From the NCBI GenBank assembly GCA_019614645.1, contig JABWDB010000036.1:1178001-1242000 (forward strand): a stretch of 64,000 nucleotides of DNA. Reading direction: 5' to 3'. The translations under genes were made by a program, and so were the position numbers. The stretch's first letter is position 1, and every line of letters begins with the position of its first letter. The notes under the pieces are model-generated. The model had not been told where the DNA came from. It saw only the letters and a program-made list of their open reading frames with translations, and ran no database searches. Origin of the DNA: Stratiolaelaps scimitus (lineage: Eukaryota > Arthropoda > Arachnida > Mesostigmata > Laelapidae). Shown in pieces: positions 14,301-24,600 of the stretch.

Positions 14301-14770
14301 TCGGGCACGGGAGACTATAGAACTCGGCTGGTGAATAGTCGAAAGGGCCACAGTATCTACCAGTAGCTGGTCGACTTTGAGCCAGATAGCCAACCAGGCA
14401 ACCAAGTTGGCTGACTTTTGACGCGTTAAAAGGAAGGAGACGGCAGGTTGGAGGCCGGTGGGTAAACGTGCAATCGCTCAAGCGAGTATCATCCACGTGG
14501 CTCCGTTATCGAGTTGCCCTGCACTACGTCAGGCCGTTCGCGGCCATCGGCAGGACTAATCTCGTCCTGTTTCCTGCGTGGTCCGTGTTAAACGAACCCA
14601 ACGAACGAATAATACCGCCAGCTTATATATCTGTAATACGTATATATATATACACACATGTATATATAAAGTTACTCGACACGAAATAAAACACCTGTCC
14701 GTGGCCAAATGATCACGAGTCTGGCCGGCCGACGCCAAATCGAATCAGGGTAAACAAGACGAGCCAATCT

Positions 14771-14920
14771 ATGACTACGTCACCGTACGGCCAAGGTATG
14801 CGACCTCCCAAAAATCAGTTGAAGCCGGAAAAAAAAATCGAGACATCGTCCGTATCCTCGGTCGAGGTCAGCGGTCTACACGGGACGATTTTATCGCAAC
14901 GAAATTGCACAATGCGAAAG
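14771..14920 (+). CDS. candidate first coding exon of cwo (A)
   Basis: An ATG opens 50 codons ending GCGAAAG|GTAAGG, a strong donor in phase 0, compatible with the exon at 47687. The peptide starts MTTSPYGQGMRPPKNQLK and ends SQRNCTMRK; it is hydrophilic and Ser/Thr/Lys-rich, as is usual for the N-terminus of such factors. The ATG context is weak (T at -3). A repeat shared with 20.16 kb begins about 19 bp after the donor, and a tRNA-like retroposon head follows. This candidate could be an alternative N-terminus to candidate B, with both splicing to the same bHLH exon, or a coincidence. It would imply a 33-kb intron. Confidence 0.3.
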
Positions 14921-14938
14921 GTAAGGAAAAGGTTTATT

Positions 14939-14984
14939 GGTTTATTAAAGGAGCTGCAATTTAACAATGCCTAATTAAGCTCTC
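14939..14984 (-). repeat. two-copy repeat, copy A
   Basis: Plus strand GGTTTATTAAAGGAGCTGC then AATTTAACAATG and ATTAAGCTCTC. It aligns with 20155-20196 at about 36 of 42 positions plus one 4-bp gap. The minus strand contains AATAAA. It adjoins the tRNA-like head at 14985-15060. Confidence 0.5.
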
Positions 14985-15060
14985 TTACATGCCATCACGC
15001 AGCGGGACTCGAACCTGCGGCCTCGGGCTTCCAACAGCCATTGAAACATTGTCACCGGTC
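14985..15060 (-). mobile_element. tRNA-like retroposon head with perfect B box
   Basis: On the minus strand GGTTCGAGTCC (15005-15015) matches the RNA polymerase III B box exactly, preceded by a possible anticodon-like stem GGCT/AGCC. The acceptor halves do not pair, so this is not an intact tRNA. Downstream on the minus strand comes the short repeat at 14939-14984, which includes AATAAA. Together they look like a SINE head and body. Confidence 0.45.
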
Positions 15061-15898
15061 ATGGTCGTCGTCATTTGAGCACAAGTTACGCAGACGGCCA
15101 CCACTGACGCACAATCGATTCATGCAACTCACAGTAACGTTTGATGAAAATGATCAAAACTCAACTACCCCATCCCCCGTGTTCGCCATTGTCAATTTAG
15201 TTCTAATTGCGAACCACGCCCATTTGCCCAGCTGGCAAGGATGATAATGGTCTAATCATATCCATGCATCTATCTGCATGTGAGTGTTTGCCTTTGTTTC
15301 TCGAAAGGGCATCCGGGAACTGTAGACTCTCTGCTCTAGTATTTCTCAAGCAAGAACATCTGCACAAATTGCTAATTACCTGCATCTGAATCATCACTAA
15401 CAGCAGTACGCGAGTGAGCATTCATCTGAAATCTCAGCCATTCACTTATTGTACTAGTAAATGTAGTCGAAAGGGCAGCAGCAGTTTCTCATACTTGTTT
15501 TACTGGATCGTTCACGTTGAGCAGACGTCTGCTCTGTCGTCGAATTAGCGGAACAGTCAGCTATTGTTCGTTGTATTTGTCTCATCGATTTGTGCTCGAT
15601 CGATCAATGACAAACATCCACTCATCAACGAATATACCATACAATAGCTCGCCCTCCCCCACGCACGGGAAAACATCATTTGTTGCATTAACCGCCGTCC
15701 TCTATGCATATATCTATTGCACCTATCTGGGCAAACCACTGAATACAACGTGAATTTGTTACCACCCTTACCTCGGTGTCGTGGTGGGCGTTAGCGCCAT
15801 TTAATCGAGCCAACGAACGGACGTAAACACTCAATTAACTGTATCGAAGAATATGAGCTCGAACGAGGGCCGGAGACGAACGCATGTATATTTGACGC

Positions 15899-15919
15899 CA
15901 CGTGTCAAATAGGCACGTG
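15899..15919. promoter_or_regulatory. tandem pair of perfect CACGTG E-boxes
   Basis: CACGTG occurs at 15899-15904 and again at 15914-15919, a 15-bp repeat with 9 bp between; each is followed by TC. Closely spaced E-boxes are known binding arrangements for CLK/CYC and for cwo itself. The pair lies 1 kb after candidate exon A and 4.7 kb before candidate exon B. Function is inferred. Single CACGTG sites are not enriched in the window (about 19 seen, about 16 expected). Confidence 0.35.
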
Positions 15920-16174
15920 TCTGCTGCTGGTGTCGACCAGCTAGAGGAAATGTGACGCAATCCATCAGTATGGGATGTCGGTACCACCGCTATAGTGTTA
16001 TAGTGTACCATCGTCTCCGCCAACACAGCGATTGCCGATAGTCGGTCGAGGAGTGAGGTTGTAGGCTGCGGCGGCAGGGCCTGGTGGAAACAATACCAAA
16101 TTGAATAGCGTTCGGCAGAGCGCGTGCTGTCCACTCCCAAATCAGGCCTACGATATGCAATGTCTAATCTATAC

Positions 16175-16176
<2 letters not shown>

Positions 16177-16216
<40 letters not shown>
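16177..16216. repeat. (TA)n microsatellite
   Basis: About 20 TA units. Confidence 0.95.
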
Positions 16217-16219
<3 letters not shown>

Positions 16220-18217
16220 ATCGAGATTGCATTCTCATTAACTGTGCGATATCAAATCAAAGCACTGCGTCATTTCGACGCCTAAATTAGTCCCGTATCC
16301 GCAGAGAGATAATTGTTCTTTTTGTTTCTATATATGGAGTAGTTATTCCGACACCTTTTGGGCCAAGTGGATCAATACGACCGACATCGTATTCATCAAC
16401 AGTTGCCCTGGTTCGTCCACCAAGGTGACATTGATTGTAGCCAGGTCCCAGCGTGGATCGATGTTCAACCTGTCCCCCTTTTTTCTCGCGTCGCAAATCG
16501 GTTTTCTCAGAAAGATTTGAAGGGTGGCACTATGTACCGAGGAGCGAACGTGATAGACGACATGTTCATGGGGCTTGCCACCGGGCTTGCCATTAAGAGT
16601 CAATTGGCATACCAATTACGTTTGTCTCGTTTGCTAACTGACCTAACGCCGCAGCAGCAGCAGGCGGCGGGGAGTAGGAAGAACCACAGATGTGGCCACT
16701 CCATTCACGACACATCCAGCTCAGGCGGAGCTTTACCAAATATAATAAATAGCCACCTAGCTATTATATATGTTTGATCATACGAAAGTGTATTCACATT
16801 TGGCATCTGCCTCAAAGGCAGAGACGGCGCTATCGTGGGGATTAAGGTCGGATTAAGGCTCGGCTTCGATAAATTGATTGTTGCTGTTGTTGTTGTTGTT
16901 CGTGGGTAATGTCACTTCCGGCATTGGCGTGATGAGAATTTCATATATATATATATATAATTTTCTTTTCTGCAATGCAGAACTGTAACCTTTACGAGCT
17001 CCTCTCAATGGTGAAAAAATTCAAGTTGTACATTATACCCAGATCGAATATTCAGCTTTCGGTATTGAACTACAGCGTATCGGATTGACGAGGGTCTCGA
17101 GTACACCGCACTGGTAAGGCTGTGCTCGTATATGGCTGATAACATACGCGTACTGCTTATCGAATAGTAATCAACAGCAGAAGCAGAAATATAAGCCGTT
17201 CTAGCTGTCGTTGTCGAGTTCCTCCTATCGTGACTACAACTGCTGCTGGCAGTCAGCAGCCTTATGCACACTATAGCATGGGATTAGAGCAGCAATGATG
17301 GTGCCACCAGCCGCCGCTACCGCAGCCACAGCAGCAGCAGCAGCCGACAAAGCAAATACTATTCAAGTTCGATACGACCTTGGGCTCGCGGTCCCATCGT
17401 CCAAACAGCGTTCGCTGCAGCCGACGATGACAGAATCGGGCACGCTGCAAGCAACAGCAGCAGCAGCAGCAGCAGCGACAAGGAGAGGTAATTTGTAGAT
17501 AGTTTCCATTTCAGCCCGAAAGCAGCCCCCGCCTTGTCGAGAGCGAATCATAGAAACACTAGTCGACGCTACTCTGCGATTCCTACTGATTTAATACCTA
17601 CCCTAGAAATACGCGTGAATGATACGGGTTCATTATCCGCGTCCATTGTCTTTTCGAGCATAAAATCAATACATGATAGCGGCACAAAAGCACGACTAAC
17701 AGCGAACGACCGCAATGAACAGTGGCGGGGGACATATCAGCGGTAGACGTAATTGGCCCGAATTGAGAAGCTGTCCTTGTCAGCATTTCCTCGCTGACGA
17801 TATATGATAAAGCGGCTTGCTATAACGCCTTCCGTAGCCGACAATCTGCTGCTGCTGCTGCTGCTGTTGTCATCGCCACCATCCATCGGTAACATCCTAC
17901 GAGATGCTCTCTGTCTCTCTCTCTCTCTCTCGCGCTCCTTCTACTGCTAACCCTATCGGTTTGGACACCCGTACGCCTCTCGCTCTCAGCGGTCTGAGTG
18001 TATGTATGTAGATTTGTTCACCGTTTGCTCTCGCAGTTGCACCTCTCCCGCGCCCCCGAGCCTCCCAGAGCACTCGATGGCAAAGCCGCACATCGTCCTC
18101 CTCGTCGTTGTTCTCGTGTAGTTTATCCCTTCTTCAAATGGTTCGATGTCGATGTCGCCGCCATCTACGGACGGGCGGCGGGCACCGCCGCGCACCGCCG
18201 CGTCCGTCGAAAACATG

Positions 18218-18225
18218 TGACGTCA
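18218..18225. promoter_or_regulatory. palindromic CRE in a GC-rich island
   Basis: TGACGTCA, the full cAMP-response element, lies in a GC-rich stretch at about 18010-18400. CRE sites are common in metazoan promoters, and this island is a possible transcription start region upstream of candidate exon B. The same octamer also occurs near 27036 and 51666, so chance is possible. Confidence 0.25.
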
Positions 18226-20154
18226 ATGGGAGCGGGCGAACTCAGCGATCGAGCTGCGTTCGTTGCTCGGCTGCCAGATTGCGTTGTGCTCGCTTCGCCT
18301 GGTGGCCTGCCCGAGCGGCCGAGCGTCCGCCCAGCCGCTGACTGCCTCTGCCTGTGGCTAACCTGCCGACCGACGCTGCGCTGGAGACGGTTACTATTAT
18401 AATCGCTGTAGTGGGCTAGATGCAGCCTGAGGAGTTCAGCAGCCAACCAGCCCACCAGCTAGGAGGCTGGCAGCCTGGCAGGACGGCTGACACAATGGCC
18501 GCACAGCAGTGTTTCTCTACATGACTCCACTGTCCGTATGTTCACTGGGGTCAGCCTGTTACTGTTGCTGTAGTATCGGTATTGTTGTGCCGTTTTCTTG
18601 ATACCATCCACCTCCCCTGTTGCTGCACCCTGTTGCTGCTGTTGCTGTCGTCCATGGCTCATCACGTCCGCTCTCTCTCTCTCTCTCTCCCTCTCATGGT
18701 CCTTGCTCTCGTGAACGTTGTCGGGTGCCATCAACGGCTGCTGCCATGGCGTTTGTTCGTCGAACTCCCTGCCAGCGGTGTAAATGCCGCTGGTCAACTC
18801 ACTGAGGTGCACAATATCATCATGGTGAACACTTGAGTATTGTCCACTATCTGACCACCTGGCGGTACTGGCGTCGATAGCACCGCCTGTGGCAGACGAC
18901 CGCCAACAGGTGATGGATTTCACAGTGTCTACTGCATTGTTTTGCTTCTACCTCAATCTCGAACGTATGTTGAGATTGCCGGTGGCTAACAACTCGTGGT
19001 CAGGCCGCCTCGCAGAGGGTCAAAATTGCCGTTGCGACAGCGGCCAGGATCTACGTCCTCTGTTTCCTCTATGGGACCTCTCTCTCTCTCTTTCTCTCTT
19101 GTCATCTGGGCGTCTGTTTCATACCCGAAGGGCTATTACGGTGAATTGAGTCGCTGTATAGCGCAGCGTGCAATGTCATGCATTTCTACGGTGTCTGACC
19201 TGCTCTCCACATAATGCCACTACATCAAGGCACTACCTCGGCCAAATCGCCTACAAAGCAGTGCCTATCTGGCTATCCGGTGTAACGGAGACGGCTGTTC
19301 AATGTTGCCTATACGATTTGGCTGCCAGTTCATTATGCCAACGAGCTAACATCCCGCCTGTAACGCCGTTGAGTTTCAGGTGGGCCAGAAGAGGCGCTTT
19401 GTCCGACTCGGTCCCTGCACCGATAAACGCAACTCTCAAACAATACTCTGCATTTCGATGCGTCAACAGACGATCAACTAACCAAAGCTAACCATGAGAG
19501 ATCCACGATCATAAGGGGAACACTGCGCTATGACACGAGGTGAATAATAGGTGAAAGTAAGTCTCGTGGGCTCGAATGATCGAGAGAGAGAGAGAGCGCA
19601 CTCAGATGTCAAACCATTTGACCTCATCGATCTTGTGACTTGGATCGTTGTACAAACAATATGGATCTGTGCTTCGCGCCGATAGCTGGCCGGAGGAGCA
19701 AGTTACAACCGAATTTAGCCGGCAACGTATCCTACCCACCGTTCTAGAATAAGGAAACGGCGTCACTTTGTATCATAAGCGCCAGTCGACGCCTATCTAT
19801 CCAGCTTCTCTCAAAGCCACTATATATATATATATATATATATAAATATATTTTTTTTTTTGCGAATCAAATTATTTTTATTTACCTTAACGATCTGGTA
19901 CTATTCATATGGTGCACACTACACAATCCCAGCTCATTTAGTCGACCAGCATCGGAAAATCGTCGATATATATATATCCTGCCCTTTTTCCTGCATCAAC
20001 ATATCTGCCAACGTATAGACGCGGATATAACAACTCGGTGATGATTTTTGTAGAAATTTACCTATTCGCAGACGTGCAGTGATCCTCCTCTTGAGAATCG
20101 ACCCACTTGGTCGTGGGCGCTTTGACTTCCCTACACACATAACATAACATTTGC

Positions 20155-20196
20155 GGTTTATTTCCGGAACTGCAATTTTACAATGATTAAGTTCTC
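20155..20196 (-). repeat. two-copy repeat, copy B
   Basis: GGTTTATTTCCGGAACTGC then AATTTTACAATG and ATTAAGTTCTC, the partner of the 14.94-kb copy. The neighbouring sequence is not shared. Confidence 0.5.
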
Positions 20197-20635
20197 GATG
20201 CTTAAGTTCACATATAAGCACATGGGTATAATACTCCGTGAATAGAGCATACATCTATGAATACACATGTACGTGTGAGTGTGTGCGTGTCTACGCATCT
20301 ACTAGTGCATTTCGCAATCAATTTAACTCCAAACGGTAGAAGTGCATATATATATATATATATATATAGCAGCCACGGCAGATGCAACCGGCGCCACCGT
20401 CACCATCTGCCAATGGCGTATGCTATCAGCCACAGTGATAACTCACCCCACATATCGTGGTACGCGTGTCACAGGATGGCGTACACCATCATCTACCTCA
20501 TTTTCAAAGTTCAGTATCGTCAGCTATCCTGTTCCTCCTATAGCGCCGTACTGCGGAAACTCGTATGCGTCTACAGTAACGATGCTCGTCGTCTTGACGG
20601 ACTGACTGCGTAGCCTGGCTGACCTCCTCCCTCGT

Positions 20636-20731
20636 ATGGGCTGTTACCGTACGGTGAAGTGGGACTTATTCCTCGGCCAAAATCGGGACCAAATGTTCCG
20701 GGAGCGAACGAACAAAAGAGAGTCCTGGAAG
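20636..20731 (+). CDS. candidate first coding exon of cwo (B)
   Basis: An ATG is followed by 32 open codons ending TGGAAG|GTAGGT, a good donor in phase 0, exactly what the exon at 47687 needs. The peptide starts MGCYRTVKWDLFLGQNRD and ends RTNKRESWK. Joined, it would read KRESWK then DPMSHR, giving a basic lead-in to the bHLH. A CpG-rich stretch begins about 120 bp downstream, as often found near a 5' end. Against it: the ATG context is not optimal (C at -3), and an antisense frame over the same bases (20571-20969) has an equally protein-like Gly/Pro/Ser/Tyr-rich stretch. It also competes with candidate A at 14771. The implied intron is 27 kb. Confidence 0.35.
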
Positions 20732-20879
20732 GTAGGTCGCCTTCTCCCAGGCCGAGTAGTTTCCCCGGGGTCAGCCATACCCTCCGCCCAGACAGGCAGA
20801 CCTTCCATATTGAGGCTACATAGATAGTCGGTAAGACACAAGGGATGGCATGGTGGTTGTCGGCAGGCAACGAGCAGCG

Positions 20880-21250
20880 CTGCGGCAGCGCGCGCACACC
20901 CGGAAGCACCGCCACCGCCGCCGCCGCCGCCAATCTCGACACACCGAAGTTAGGGGAAGGCAGGTACAAGGCTGTTGGTGGGGGCAGTGCGAGGGGCGCG
21001 GCGCGGGGCGCGGCGAGGGACGCGACGCGGGGATGAAGACCCAGAAGTGGAATTTGTGGGTATTAGGGGCATGCAACGATGGAGAGGTGAGGTAGTGAGG
21101 TCTTGCGTGGGCGGGCGGCCGCCGCTGCCTCCGCCGTTGCCGCTGCTGCCGCTGCTGCCAGAACGGAACTGAACAGTGCGAAGTGGAGCGAAGCAAAGGA
21201 GGAATAGCCGCAGCAGGCGTAGCTGAGAGGCGCGAGGGAGGACACGTGGC
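20880..21250. other. CpG-rich segment after candidate exon B
   Basis: High GC with frequent CpG, including GCGCGGCGCGGGGCGCGGCG-like runs near 20995-21030 and CCGCCGCTGCC triplets near 21120. It holds an E-box at 21243. Such blocks often mark promoters or first introns. Frames on both strands are compositional artefacts. Confidence 0.5.
21243..21248. promoter_or_regulatory. E-box CACGTG in CpG-rich block
   Basis: A single perfect E-box about 510 bp downstream of candidate exon B, inside the GC-rich segment 20.85-21.3 kb. A control role is possible but unproven. Confidence 0.2.
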
Positions 21251-21659
21251 CACGGCCTGCGGGGCAATCGCAACTCTCGACTCGCTGTCCAGGCTGCCAC
21301 TGTTCGACCGGTTGCTTGCCTGATCGTGCTGTATCCATCTATCCCATCTGCTCTCCTCGTATCTACCTATTTATCTAAAACCTTTATGCGTAGCATATGG
21401 ACTGAACTCGCTGATCCGCAGTTCGATGCTGAAGCGGGCAGTCGACGACGACGATGGGGCTCTGTGTACCATACCTGGTTTGCATGTGTGACTGCCTAAT
21501 CACTGTTAGACGCTATCGTCCTTGTCGAGATCAATGGGCATGGCCACAAGCCCGCTAGCAGCAGCTGGAACGAAGCAAGGGCTGCTACCTGCCGTCTGCA
21601 GGATTCACTCTAGATGTCCCGGGGCACTTTCTGACACGCCTGTTATATATATATATATT

Positions 21660-21681
21660 TTTTTTTTCTAAGCTGACCCTC
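21660..21681 (-). repeat. dispersed repeat, truncated copy 3
   Basis: TTTTTTTCTA followed by AGCTGACCCTC, embedded between two TA arrays. Only the terminal 11 bp and the T run match copies 1 and 2, consistent with a severely 5'-truncated retroposon insertion into a TA repeat. Confidence 0.4.
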
Positions 21682-24600
21682 TTATATATATATGTATATA
21701 TATATATATATATAACGGCAGTGCTTAGATCGTTAGCCACTCGAATATGGTCGAACGCGAAATTCAAACTGAAGACTGAGAGCTTCAAGCACCCTCCCAT
21801 GGCAGTAGGTAAAGAGGGAGAGCTTTCCGGAAGCATCAGACGGCCACGCCCGTCTCGTCGATCGAATAGTTCGATCGATAGAGTTCAGCTTGAATGGGAT
21901 ATGGCAACTTGCCCGAAGGACAAAAAAATGGAGAATGAGATCAGGCTTTTGCGCCGGAACGGTGCAACAATCAAGGACACACAGCCAGCGATATTCCTAC
22001 TGCGTTCCAGCGCTGAGGAACAGGCCTAGAGACGAATTTATTACAACGAAATAAATCGCTCACCATCGATTTCGCGTAGGCCCGACCGCTATCGGCTAAA
22101 CTAACACTCTATGTCTCTCTCTCTCTCTCTCTCGTCCAGGGAGAGGTATAGTGAACTTACAACGATAGTATAGTGGAGTCCAAAAAGAGAATTGACTGAC
22201 TCTTACATCGTTGTAATTTCCACTACGAAATTCACGAAGTCGCTCGTTGCGCCGTGTATCCGTTTCAGAGACAAGCGCGATTGTGAGGCCGAGGGGCCTT
22301 AATTAGGACGCACACATACACACATATAGATAGATTGATTGATTAAAGTGATTGTTAGTGTAATCGATTGAACGACGCTGTTTGGGAAACGATTGTCGGT
22401 TGTAACCTGTGGCCAATCCTCGACTTCTCTACAAATGGCGAATATATGATTCATCACGACAGCGCATGACACTTCGACATGAGTTCGACGCTGGGATGGC
22501 GACAAGGCAGGCCAATGAATGAAACAGTCACAGTTATCGGTTCTGCACGCGCTAAACCGTACCAACATTCAATACTAACATGATGTTATTAGTATAGTAC
22601 CATTGTATTAGTTGAATGGAACGAAACCAAGAACAGATCCCACGAGACAAAGTTAACTAGAGAAAGCCGCCGCCTTCGTTTCGCCGTCAGAGCTGTTGTT
22701 TCCTCCATCCGTCCAAGTATTATGGGTAAAAGCATAGAGAGTGCGTTCACTGTTTACCCAGCCACACGAAGTGCTTACGGCTCCAGCAGCAACAGCGGTG
22801 ACGAGCAAGCAAGCCAGGCAGGCTGGCAGCAAGCGCACCTTGAACACGTTCCAATGGCCGTTCACTGTAGATTCGGGCCCGCCGCCGCCTCTATTCTTAG
22901 TCACTCTCGTGATACGTTATCGCGACGATTGGCTGTGGCTTTACTCTCTGCGCAGGCAGGCACTCGAGGACGCCGACGCCGACTGCTCAAACCTATTAGT
23001 ATTGGTGGTGGTGCTGCTGCTGCTGCTGCAGTTGTTGTTGCTGTTGTCGTCGTTGCTGACGGTGTCATTAGTACTGATGGTGGAGTCACTGGTAGCGTTG
23101 TCATGCTGGCGACTACATCGCAATGAAAGGTTAGCGGAAGGTCATACATATATATATATATATGTGTGTGTGTATATGGATCATGCGTGGAGTGACTGGC
23201 AGTCAACGTTAGGTAGTTACCAAGCACCGGTACAGAGACAGGATCATCAGCAGTCGTCGTCGTCTACGGTCGTCCTCGTTGCGTCGTCCGAGGTAGCTCC
23301 CGTTGCTACCCGACTCAGGTAGGGTCATACGTGACCAAGGGAACTCTTGCGAGTTTACAGCCACGAGACCACTCACGCACTCACTAACATTGGCAAGTAT
23401 GTCCCCGTATCTCTGTGTTGACAACAAGCATCATGGCCATTAATGTAGTCGCCTGTCACCGCTTTGTCTGGAGAGACTCTGGCGGACCTCCCCGCCCCCC
23501 GACGTCAGTTAACTCGTTTTTCGGTGACGACCAAGTGCTCGTCACCGGTGCCCCGTACCTTAACGACCGGGCACACATATGTATCTTCCGGGTGGCCAAC
23601 GGAGACGTCGAGACCAATGCGCACAGACCATAGAGATCTTCGGTGGCACATTGGCTCCTCGTCGCCATCGACGCGAGAGGAACTCGCGTGCGTTAGCGTG
23701 TTCTACGTTCGACGCACATACTCGCTGTCAGCCACATGGGTTCATCGTGAGTTGGCTAAACGAACGGCAGGCGATTAATTAATTCATTCATTAATTAAGA
23801 CCACTTGCGATGGCGCCTTCTCGGCAGCAGGATGATTGCTCCGAAACATCGGGCGACCTTCTCATCATCCATGGCCACTCGAGCGGCTCAAGATCGCTGC
23901 GATCAGCGAAGAACAGCTTCCCGAACAGTCCCGGCAACGCTGTGAGGTCAGCCATCTCTCTCTCTCGCTCTATGACTCGTTCTGTCTTGCTGTTGGTTCG
24001 TCGAAATACACAGACAGTTGTGTCGCTGGCAACCCTCTCGACTATAGTTTTCTCACCATCATCTCTTTCAGCGTTGTCGAGCACGGTCTAGCTCGTGCCA
24101 GCCTGTTGGGTTGGAACGGGATAGCGAGCCGGGACGTCTGGCGCAAAGTTAACAGTTTCAATTACATGCGACTGAACCCGCGCTATCTGTCTACATATGA
24201 GCCTATCTACCGTCGTCTAGTGTATGTCACAGTCGCGTGCGTGTACGTATGCTCAGACGAGTGTCGAATACAGCCAGATTCGCCTAAACCTTCCCTTCTG
24301 CTCCGTGCCAGCGTTGATCAGCAAACAGGACGAGCAAAACAAAACATATATACATAGCAAACGGCAGCTTTGGGGGGTTCAACTCATGTTCACTAGCTAC
24401 TTGTACTGCTGCCGTCACCCTGTCATCCACTGGTCGTCTCGTGCCGTCCAAGCGGTGTTCGGTGTTTGCCTTGCGTTCGCCTTTTGTCATTCGCTGTTTC
24501 CAACAGCATACGTTCGCTGGTTGGACAGGCAGCCACGCAGGCTAATAGGCAGGAAGCAAAGATGCCAACGCGGTGCTATAAACATACCAGCCGCCGAGCA

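Larger units (their letters stand above)
1..14770. other. gene-poor upstream region, microsatellite-rich
   Basis: No exon could be assigned on either strand. The stretch consists of unique sequence broken by (TAA)n, (TA)n, CT/GA and tetranucleotide arrays. Most open frames here read through these arrays (runs of Y/I from TA, S/L from CT, A/Q/L from CAG/CTG). Real content worth noting is the SINE-like element at 4455-4545 and the hairpin at 7858-7933. A TATA-like AGTATAAAGAG at about 11981 lies in unremarkable context. Confidence 0.7.
14921..20635. other. possible cwo upstream or 5' regulatory region
   Basis: This stretch lies between the two candidate first exons. It contains the repeat and tRNA-like element near 15 kb, the tandem CACGTG pair at 15899-15919, a GC-rich island at about 18.0-18.4 kb with a perfect CRE at 18218, and several CT and CAG/CTG runs. 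No assignable coding exon was found. Regulatory use is inferred only from position and motifs. Confidence 0.4.

Noticed and set aside
16287..16777. Protein-like frames on both strands at 16.3-16.8 kb
   Set aside because: Three frames are open over the same bases; no recognised family or splice structure.
20088..20103. B-box-like GGGTCGATTCTC on the minus strand
   Set aside because: Order relative to the neighbouring repeat differs from the 15-kb element, and no A box is seen.
23415..23633. Frame with FFGDDQVLVTGAPYLND resembling an integrin FG-GAP repeat
   Set aside because: Too short, a single instance, no calcium-binding loop and no exon borders.
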